A stretch of DNA of 64,000 nucleotides from Glandiceps talaboti (Eukaryota > Hemichordata > Enteropneusta > Spengelidae): the NCBI RefSeq assembly GCF_964340395.1, contig NC_135554.1, positions 744,001 through 808,000 on the forward strand, written 5' to 3'. Both the position numbers and the translations under genes were made by a program. Position 1 is the first letter of the stretch. Each line of letters starts with the position of its first letter. The notes under the pieces are model-generated. The model was given only the letters and a program-made list of their open reading frames with translations, was not told the origin of the DNA and ran no database searches. Of this stretch, positions 56,401 through 64,000 are shown one piece after another.

Positions 56401-57880
56401 TCATAATGTAATGACAAACGGATAGCCATAGTTAATATTATAATGTAATGACAATTGGACAGCCATAGTTAATATTATAATGTAATGACAATTGGATAGC
56501 CCTAGTTAATATTATAATGTAATGACAATTGGACAGCCATAGTTTATTGATATCATAATGTAATGACAATTGGACAGCCATAGTTTATTAATATTATAAT
56601 GTAATGACATTTGGATAGTCATAGTTAATTAATACAATAATGTAATGACAATTGGATAGTCATAGTTTATTGATATCATAATGTAATGACAATTGGACAG
56701 CCATAGTTTATTAATATTATAATGTAATGACATTTGGATAGTCATAGTTTATTAATATCATAATGTAATGACATTTGGATAGTCATAGTTTATTGATATC
56801 ATAATGTAATGACAATTGGACAGCCATAGTTTATTAATATTATAATGTAATGACATTTGGATAGCCATAGTTTATTAATATTATAATGTAATGATAATTG
56901 GACAGCCATAGTTTATTAATATCATAATGTAATGACATTTGGATAGTCATAGTTTATTAATATCATAATGTAATGATAATTGGATAGCCATAGTTTATTA
57001 ATATCATAATGTAATGACATTTGGATAGCCATAGTTTATTGATATCATAATGTAATGACATTTGGATAGTCATAATTTATTAATATCATTTAATGACATT
57101 TGGATAGTCATAGTTTATTAATATCATAATGTAATGACATTTGGACAGCCATAGTTTATTAATATCATAATGTAATGACATTTGGACAGCCATAGTTTAT
57201 TAATATGATAATGTAATGATGTTTGGATAGCCATAGTTTATTAATATCATAATGTAATGGCATTTGGATAGCCATAGTTTATTAATATCATAATGTAATG
57301 ACAATTGGATAGCCATAGTTTATTAATATCATAATGTAATGACATTTGGACAGCCATAGTTTATTAATATCATAATGTAATGACATTTGGACAGCCATAG
57401 TTTATTAATATGATAATGTAATGATGTTTGGATAGCCATAGTTTATTAATATCATAATGTAATGACAATTGGATAGCCATAGTTTATTAATATCATAATG
57501 TAATGACATTTGGATAGTCATAATTTATTAATATCATAATTTAATGACATTTGGATAGTCATAGTTTATTAATATCATAATGTAATGACAATTGGACAGC
57601 CATATTTTATTAATATCATAATGTAATGACATTTGGATAGTCATAGTTTATTAATATCATAATTTAATGACAATTGGACAGCCATAGTTTATTAATATCA
57701 TAATTTAATGACAATTAGACAGCCATAGTTTATTAATATCATAATGTAATAACAATTGGATATTCATAGTTTATTGATATCATAATGTAATAACAATTGG
57801 ATAGCCATAGTTTACTGATATCATAATGTAATGATAATTGGATAGCCATAGATTACTGATATCATAATGTAATGATAATG
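47443..57880. repeat. 41-bp satellite, array B (about 250 copies) with higher-order duplications
   Basis: Same unit as array A. Many units are shortened (GCCATAGTTAATATTATAATG, ATATCATTTAATGAC). A block at about 51599-53213 is repeated with offset 1,670 bp (53269-54883). A block at about 50650-51500 is repeated with offset 5,173 bp (about 55823-56670). The right edge decays (GATTACTGATATCATAATG) and stops within 100 bp of the TRMT13 splice donor. The 62-codon ORFs within it are repeat artefacts. Confidence 0.97.
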
Positions 57881-57976
57881 GTTGTTGGATTATTGTGGTG
57901 TTTCTAGGTTTGATACAGTGCCTATGATTAGTTGATTGATGTAGTACTTGATTGGGGAATGTGTACAATGTGTTAC

Positions 57977-58065
57977 CTTGTATCTGTTGGCTCCTCTGTC
58001 AACCAATAGGAATGTAGAGTTTGGACTGCCTGATAAAGAACGTTGAACCCAATGTGATAATAAAC
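57977..58065 (-). CDS. TRMT13: TRMT13 internal exon (SAM-binding region)
   Basis: An 89-bp exon between an acceptor (CATGACAG, ending at 58066) and a donor (GTAACA, 57971-57976). It starts in phase 1 by completing a Gly codon and reads LLSHWVQRSLSGSPNSTFLL followed by VDRGANRYK. This matches the TRM13 stretch after the FGAGxG motif (GxLSHWV...ILVDR...RYK) that forms the S-adenosylmethionine pocket. It ends in phase 0 and joins FDNLHK of the exon at 39297-39450. The exon with FGAGxG itself and the N-terminal zinc-finger exons were not found up to 64000. Confidence 0.9.
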
Positions 58066-58156
58066 CTGTCATGGTACAAAAGATGGGAAAATGAGATGAT
58101 ATCAACACAAATCACAGCAACATTGTCGACAAGTGTTAATACTACTATGGGACTTG

Positions 58157-58158
<2 letters not shown>

Positions 58159-58194
<36 letters not shown>
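58159..58194. repeat. (GT)n microsatellite
   Basis: About 18 GT units, about 100 bp upstream of the TRMT13 exon at 57977-58065 and so inside its 5' intron. 58195-58620 is otherwise featureless. Confidence 0.95.
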
Positions 58195-58200
<6 letters not shown>

Positions 58201-58624
58201 TGTCTATATTTACTGAATCACTGGTCCAACTAACATCCCATCCAAAAGAAATGAATTTTCATAACCAGATTTAAATTGAATGCCTTCCGTAAGGGTATAG
58301 TCTCGCAATTTAATGATTTATGCAAGAAATTTAGCTCTATCTGTGATTTTCATGTCCCAATGAAAGTGTTGTTGAAATGCCCGCCTCCTATTCTCAGCAC
58401 AGGAAAGCTTGCCATCATCGACTTCACTCGGCTTTCGTGATCCCCTACATACCGTATATGGGATATGCAAACCCGTCTCCATGGCAAATAATAAACAAAA
58501 TTCAAACCCACATAACATTGCTATATTTACGCATCAGAAAGTCTACATACTTCATGGTAAGCATCATTACAGTTTAACAACTTTAATACAGTGAACTGAT
58601 ATGGCATTATTGCCCTAATTCATT

Positions 58625-58755
58625 ACTGGGTAAAGTGTATACATTCCTGTTTCGACCAACAGATGCACCATCTGCTCCAAATCCTATAAGTTTCTGCTTC
58701 CAACTTTCATCAACTTTGTCACATATAGTTTTTAATCTCACTAACACCACCATTG
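58625..58755 (-). pseudogene. hAT-type transposase fragment (ZNF862-like)
   Basis: The minus strand reads TICDKVDESWKQKLIGFGAD followed by GASVGRNRNVY. The pattern of a helix, then KLIGFGADGASVxxG, is typical of hAT-derived transposases and their domesticated relatives. Only about 40 codons are recognisable. It is a scrap within the TRMT13 intron, although inclusion in some unrelated gene's exon cannot be excluded. Confidence 0.5.
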
Positions 58756-58862
58756 GTAGGGGGGTGGGGGGGGGGGGGTCACCCTGTTTTTGAAATTGGC
58801 AGTAGGGGGGTCATGCTGTTTTGAAAATTGTGGATGGGGGGGGGGGGTCATTGTGTTTTAAA
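58756..58862. repeat. G-rich short tandem repeat (about 3 units)
   Basis: Units of GGGGGGGTCACCCTGTTTTTGAAATTG differ mainly in G-run length (up to 12). The same unit style recurs at 62662-62745. It has potential to form G-quadruplexes. Confidence 0.85.
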
Positions 58863-59714
58863 TTGTGATGGAAGAAAAAAATCCTTTCTACAATTATGGC
58901 ATATAGCCTTGTCTGAAATGTGGTACATGTCAATATTTGTTCTTGTCCCTGTTTCTTACATGATTTCTTTAATACTACTTATTAGTTCAAACATAACTAT
59001 ACATATACATATACATGTATTACCTAGCTACCACACTAGTTACAGAACATGTCATGTAAATGCTTGGCTGTTTCACAATCAATGCTTCACTTATATTGCA
59101 GTTTGGGGCAAAAGTGAACTTGAAGGTTTCGTAATGGCAATTTTCATAGATAGTTTATAAATGAAGTTAAGGTAGCGGTAAAGGCTAGGACGTCAGTTGA
59201 ATTTGCATATAAAAACTTCATAAAAAACTTGAAGCAGTCACTAGAAACTATTTTTCACACGCAAAAAAAAAATCCATTCATAGTTAGAGGCACTACACAC
59301 GAATTAAATATCCCAACATTGGAAAGTTTTCTGTGTAGCTAGGGGGTTTGATACGCCCTCTACGAGGGAAATGGGGAATACACCCACACCTATATGTAAA
59401 GTCTGAAGACCTTCAAATGATGGTGTAAACTGTAATAATAATCTGACAGCATTTCGAAACACCACTTTAAAACAATTTGCAAATGAAACCGTCATCGGAT
59501 ATAAAAAGAAAAACTTACTCGCTGCATAATACTAACGTGTCACGTTGCACAATTACTACTATACTAGCCCAAAGCTTGAAGGCCAAAGGTTACATGTTTA
59601 CACATTCAATGATTCATATTTTGGTTGCTTTGATCGTAACACAAATTTGAAAAAGCGAGAATTGTTTTTAACGGATGGCAAAATATTTCATCAAGTGGGA
59701 CACAGTATTAGGTA

Positions 59715-60308
59715 AATTGACTGCAAACTAAATTCACAATTGCAATTAAAGTCAAAACTACATGTACGGGAGTCACTCAAAGTACGGTACTTCCGGTGAC
59801 CTTGCACTGTACAAGTACGCGATTTCTTGTGTTCAAGATCTTTCAATGATTTTCTATCCACACCCCTTGAATGTATGAACAGCTAAAGCTTTTTATGATG
59901 AATATCAAACTTGTCCTATTTACGAAATCCATCTGTATTTACCAAAAACAATTGGCATAGACTCGCCAACATACAATCACACGACTTGTGCTTCCACGTG
60001 TACTCCTCCCCGATCGGGCCGGCCTTCGGGTACAGCGACTTGCTCCGAAGTCGAGCGTATTCTACTACTACGTGGTAGCGATATACCAATCAAGTCTAGT
60101 TTTTATCTAGCGACATATTTGTTTGTCAATGACGTCTGCGATATCAATATTATTTAAACTATCGTGAACAATTCAAGACTTTTTATCGTGTTATTCTGAG
60201 TGAAATGAATGTCTAAACTAAATTCAAAATTGCAAGTCAAAACTACATGTACGGGAGTCACTCAAAGTACGGTACTTCCGGTGACCTTGCACTGTACAAG
60301 TACGCGAT
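59715..60308. repeat. Direct duplication (about 100 bp, 400-bp spacer)
   Basis: CTAAATTCACAATTGCAATTAAAG, TCAAAACTACATGTACGGGA, GTCACTCAAAGTACGGTACT and TCCGGTGACCTTGCACTGTA to GTACGCGATT occur at 59728-59823 and again at 60217-60308. The second copy is missing only a few bases, so the duplication is recent relative to the surroundings. Confidence 0.9.
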
Positions 60309-61054
60309 TACCAAAAACCAACTAATTTGACAGAAGACATGTTTATTCGTCCAAAACTGTCAAATCAAAATCATGCTTTTACTATGTGTATTGAACTGAG
60401 TTTGATGTCACACATACTGGGTGTTTAGAGTTTCTCTTTCGCTTTAAGTTCCAGAGCTTGTTATTGGTACATGGTGTTGCATGTAGCTCTCTGACGGAGG
60501 TATCAGTCCTCGATGAGTTTTCCTTATTTTTCTCAGATGCTAAAACTCAGACAGAGCCTTCACGCTTGTTCTTACCTTCTATATTTTACTTACTGAGCAA
60601 ACCATTTTGATATTGAATGGCGAATCTTTGTAAAATAACGATTTCTTTGAGCATTTAGTGTAAGCGTAGCATGTGGTATACGTTACTAAAGAACTCGCTA
60701 GTGAAAGGACTCTACGCATGCGCAGTGTAGTGTCTATTGTTTACGACCCCTTAGCCTAGTTACATAGTATCACATTCTGGTAGACGTTTGACACGTGTCT
60801 TGCTTGAGTGCTTTCTACACCATACAATCAAGGACACGCCATATTGATAATCTTTACGTTTACTAGAGGGTCTTAACATGTCAGAATGCCAAACACACCA
60901 GCGAATTACATGTAGAGCAAAAGAGGTACTGTAAAAAATGCTAAAAATACATGAAAACGTCATTTTTCACCCTTTGTATCTCTTTTTCAAAGCTTTCGAT
61001 CTACGTTGTTACTCATGGCAATGGAATGAAACCTTTTTTGGTCGATAAAACGTG

Positions 61055-61240
61055 ATTATAAAAAATTTCTCTCAGTGGTTTTTCGACGTAGCAGGTATAC
61101 TTCGACAACAAGGTGTCGCCAAAGTAGCACTAATTTTTTACCGAAATTTACAGTTTTAAAAATTCATTAAAAAAAAACGATGATAGATATCGACAAAAAC
61201 CACCGAGAGAAGTTAGAAAATTTTATAAGGAATATATAAA
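61055..61240. repeat. Inverted repeat (foldback)
   Basis: TTATAAAAAATTTCTCTCAG followed by TGGTTTTTCGACG is complementary, with few mismatches, to the block CGACAAAAACCACCGAGAGA...AAAATTTTATAA about 110 bases downstream. It could form a long stem in RNA or a cruciform in DNA. Confidence 0.7.
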
Positions 61241-61749
61241 TGCAAAGAAATGATTAAAAGATCATGTAGTTTCCAAGATCGAAATGAAAATATTAAAAAA
61301 TATTTATTTTTCATATTTACTGGTGTCATATTTCAGTAATCATAAAGAAACACAAAATAATAATACTCCTAAAACAATCATATCAAGAAGGATGTTTGCT
61401 GCGAGTTTGGTTGCAATATCTTTATTCTGACATTTTTTATGATTTTTTTTACACAACAAAGAAATGGGAGAAAAATAGCCTTTACTGCTACCATAATCTA
61501 AATTGTTCTACTCGTCATGTTATTGACACTACAAATCACCACATCTATCAGATTCCAGTTTCTATTATACACTAGGTATGACCACCTAAAGTTCTCTAAC
61601 ATACCGGTGACTTTATTATACATATATTAATGTCAACATACTAATGTTACATGTCTATTTTATGTGATATAGGAAACTCATTTAAAACGTACATTTACGT
61701 TAGCTTTTCGAAGCTTGGAATTATTACCTCAAAGGTTATGAATAACCTA

Positions 61750-62590
61750 AACATTGCCTTAGTATCTCAAGCAACAAAACTCCATATCTGCCAGGGGGAA
61801 AACCCCAAGGACTTCCTCACCCCCAGAGGTCACTCATGCATTCAACCAACAATCAGATGCACCAACAACCTTTTTACTGTCATAATGGTATTAAACTTTT
61901 CTTAAATATTTTCACCCTATTCTAATTTGAGATGATATTGTCTTTTCAAGATGTGAAATGTTTGCCAAGATAGTCTAAAATTGCCTTAATCTCCAAATCT
62001 CCCCGACCAATGATACTACCATTAGATGTGCTGACCTTTACTACATGTATATAATGATGCCATTTAACTTTTTAAGAATATATTTCAACCCTTAGTGTGG
62101 TTATAAAGAATAGTTTCTGATACTTGCTGTCTTGTAAAGCATGGATTAGGTTATTGCTAAAGGATCTAAATAGCGTAAATATTGGCTATAAGAGTGAAAA
62201 TCCTCCAGGGCTTCTAGAGGGAGACCCCCTCAGACCCCCCGCATGAGGTGGACATATCCCAGTCTCAAGCTCTTCCCCTCTTACTGTCAAGATGCTATCA
62301 AAGTATATTTCAAAAGTATTTCAACCCTATGTAGTTACTTTTTACATGTTGGTGCTGTCTTGTAAAGCTTGGAAACGATTTTCTAAAAATGTCTGAATAG
62401 TCTCAAAATTGACTTTTCAGAGTTAAAAACCTCCTGGGCTTCAAGGGGGAGACCCCCTAGGACCCCCCATGGCAGCTGTACATATTCCCTTCTCAAGCTT
62501 TCCCCCTACCTTTCACTGTCAAGATGCTATTAAACTCCTTTTCAAATATATTTACCCTGTGTAGTCAATAATTATAATTATGATAGTGCT
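61750..62590 (+). repeat. Degenerate tandem family, 3-4 units of about 230 bp
   Basis: Each unit carries a GGGCTTCAAGGGGGAGACCC core followed by CCCTAGGACCCCCC, a TCTCAAGCTCTTCCCC block, CACTGTCAAGATGCTATTAA, TTTCAACCCTATGTAG and GCTGTCTTGTAAAGC. The units are well diverged. A short frame over the first unit (61651-61905) is not a gene. Confidence 0.75.
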
Positions 62591-62661
62591 AACCCGGGAT
62601 CTTATAAAGTAGATGCAAGACAGTCAAGCAGTCCACACTGAGTCACGATCATGTTTTAGAA

Positions 62662-62790
62662 TTAAGTGATGGGGGGGGGGGGGGGGGGGGGGTCAGCCTG
62701 TTTTGGGTTTTACAGATGGGGGGGGGGGGGGGGGGTCAGTGACTTTTTGTCGGCCCGATTTAAGAATCCACCCCCCCCCCCCCCCGGCTG
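62662..62790. repeat. Poly-G and poly-C tracts (G-quadruplex/hairpin prone)
   Basis: A run of about 24 G, the phrase GTCAGCCTGTTTTGGGTTTTACAGAT, a run of about 18 G, then a run of about 16 C after TAAGAATCCA. The unit resembles 58756-58862. Long homopolymers here may also mark assembly uncertainty. Confidence 0.85.
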
Positions 62791-63869
62791 GAGAAACTGA
62801 CTGGTCCCTTAGCCAAGTTATTCACGATTCATCCAGCAATGGTTCCAATCATCTTTGAGCATTTGTGAGCTTTTTTCATAGGTTGGATTTAATCACTACG
62901 GGGAAAATTGCCATGATTTTGTCGAGTGGTGCACCCTCACTGTACAATAATTATATAGAGGTCAATGTATAGGCAGCGCCATCACACAACGACCTATGTC
63001 ATATGTCATATGAACCCTAGTTCGTGTGTTCGTTATTTCCCTTTCCTTTTGTTCTGTACTTTATGCCTATCCGCCATTAAAGGTTCATTCGTACGTAATT
63101 GGTTTGTCATTATTGCCGCAGTGTTCGTGCTGCCAATTGCCAGATGGTCAAATGGCAAATCGATTTATTGACTAGCGACTCGGACCTACACTACTTTAGC
63201 CAAACTGGCAACTCCAAATTTTGAATCACATCGTTCCTCAACGAGTGACAAACTAGCGAATGTTACAAAATTATTCACTGCTTAGGAGTTATCTCAGAGG
63301 TCACCGGTATATACATCAGAGGTCACCGGTATATACATGTACTCCGTTTATACTCGACTACTTACAAAACAAAGTGTGAATTGACCACAGTTAGCTGACG
63401 CTATATACATTGATATCTGTACTATGTATGGTGGTAATGTGTGAATTACATGCCATACATGATGCTGTACACTTTTGACTAGCATTCTTCAACGTTGTTA
63501 AAAAAGTATCACAGCCTGACCTCATATACCTTTTGATAAAGTGTTGATGTTGCGTCCGATCATTAGTTTCCTGTTCGATTTTACCCTGAAAACACTTTTA
63601 GTTAGTAGTTTGACATCATACATCATACTTGATGAAAACGTGTATTTTCCAAAACGGCGAGTATTGACATCACAAACTATCATGTTGCGTAAAGTTTTGA
63701 AACTGTACTCGTCTTTAGATATTTAGTCCGAAACAATTTTAACTTTTCTGAGAACTAATCAAAAACTGTGATTGAAAAAAAAATCAGTGTGCAAAGATTG
63801 AGTTTACAGAGATTAAGAGATTTAGACAAGGGTTACAATATAGAACTGTGAACAACAGTCTCATTCTAG
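62791..63869. other. No supported gene
   Basis: Mixed sequence with a short duplication (CAGAGGTCACCGGTATATACAT twice at 63295-63338). Short frames (62965-63171, 63541-63726) show no recognised domain. Confidence 0.55.
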
Positions 63870-63872
63870 TTA

Positions 63873-64000
63873 GGGATGGCATCAAAATCAAACACATCGT
63901 AATTACGCGTCGTAACGAGTAAAGACGAGTAGCTACTAGTAGCTACGATGTACTACGCGAAACAGGAGATAATGAGGTGTTCAAGTTCATGAATAACTGA
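63873..64000 (+). mobile_element. PIF/Harbinger-like MITE, left end of a second copy
   Basis: Starts GGGATGGCATCAAAATC after TTA (63870-63872) and follows the left end of the 43935-45400 element through GCATCGTAATTACG-like, GAGTAAAGACGAGTAGCTAC and CAGGAGATAATGAGGTGTTC to the window edge. The TTA-GGG junction confirms the element boundary seen at 43935. The rest lies outside the window. Confidence 0.9.

Larger units (their letters stand above)
59170..61493. mobile_element. Candidate TA-flanked DNA transposon (2.3 kb) with 18-bp inverted ends
   Basis: The left end AGGTAGCGGTAAAGGCTA and the right end, read inward on the other strand, TGGTAGCAGTAAAGGCTA, agree at 16 of 18 bases. TA lies outside each end (59168-59169, 61494-61495), as for Tc1/mariner-type insertion. 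Inside are a 100-bp direct duplication (59715-59825 and 60212-60308) and an inverted pair (61055-61090 / 61190-61235). No transposase frame is recognisable, so it would be non-autonomous or fully decayed. The region 58863-59167 has no feature. Confidence 0.5.

Noticed and set aside
58318-58518. 66-codon minus-strand frame upstream of a TRMT13 exon, considered as another TRMT13 exon
   Set aside because: It lacks the FGAGxG motif or any other TRM13 similarity and has no convincing splice sites in the required phase.
60713-60738. NRF1-like motif ACGCATGCGCAG as a possible TRMT13 promoter
   Set aside because: A single motif without a CpG island, a first exon or transcript evidence; it also lies inside a candidate transposon.
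62965-63171. 68-codon ORF with a hydrophobic stretch
   Set aside because: No signal, domain or splice context. Length is consistent with chance.

Overview
The window is intron-rich, AT-rich animal DNA. It looks like an invertebrate metazoan with a repeat-heavy genome, but the species cannot be named from the sequence. I recognise one host gene: part of TRMT13 (tRNA 2'-O-methyltransferase), on the minus strand. Three of its exons lie at 57977-58065, 39297-39450 and 14590-15269, the last carrying the stop codon. Reading phases and GT/AG splice signals agree across all three, so a single gene with introns of about 18.5 kb and 24.0 kb spans some 43 kb of the window. Its 5' exons were not found and are probably beyond the right edge.

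Nearly everything else is mobile or tandem DNA.

1-14.5 kb (downstream of TRMT13): a decayed CR1/L2-like LINE (440-2052), microsatellites, a dispersed family with internal degenerate repeats (copies near 6675, 8220, 9530 and 13595), 49-bp and 44-bp minisatellites, and a hAT-like non-autonomous transposon (11206-12521).

15.3-39.3 kb (large TRMT13 intron): two more copies of that family, a second family with a palindromic end (17075, 20089 inverted, 27300), a tRNA-derived SINE, L2-like and other LINE pieces, a piggyBac element with TTAA target duplication (21687-24130), a 94-copy 26-bp minisatellite, a putative LTR, and a nearly full-length Tx1/L1-clade LINE (30949-37084) flanked on both sides by (GA)n.

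39.5-58 kb (second TRMT13 intron): a 41-bp satellite of over 11 kb, split by a DIRS-order tyrosine-recombinase retrotransposon (41070-47442) that is itself split by a PIF/Harbinger-like MITE (43935-45400, TTA target duplication). The satellite carries internal duplications of 1.6 kb and about 0.7 kb.

58-64 kb: a hAT transposase scrap, G-rich tandem repeats, a TA-flanked 2.3-kb candidate transposon, a degenerate tandem family, and the left end of a second Harbinger-like MITE cut by the window edge.

I see no cellular operon, CRISPR array or defence system. The notable content is the nesting and chimerism of the repeats and the way minisatellites appear to have been seeded from them. Every transposon reading frame shows breaks. 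All family assignments are from motif recognition by eye, without database searches.
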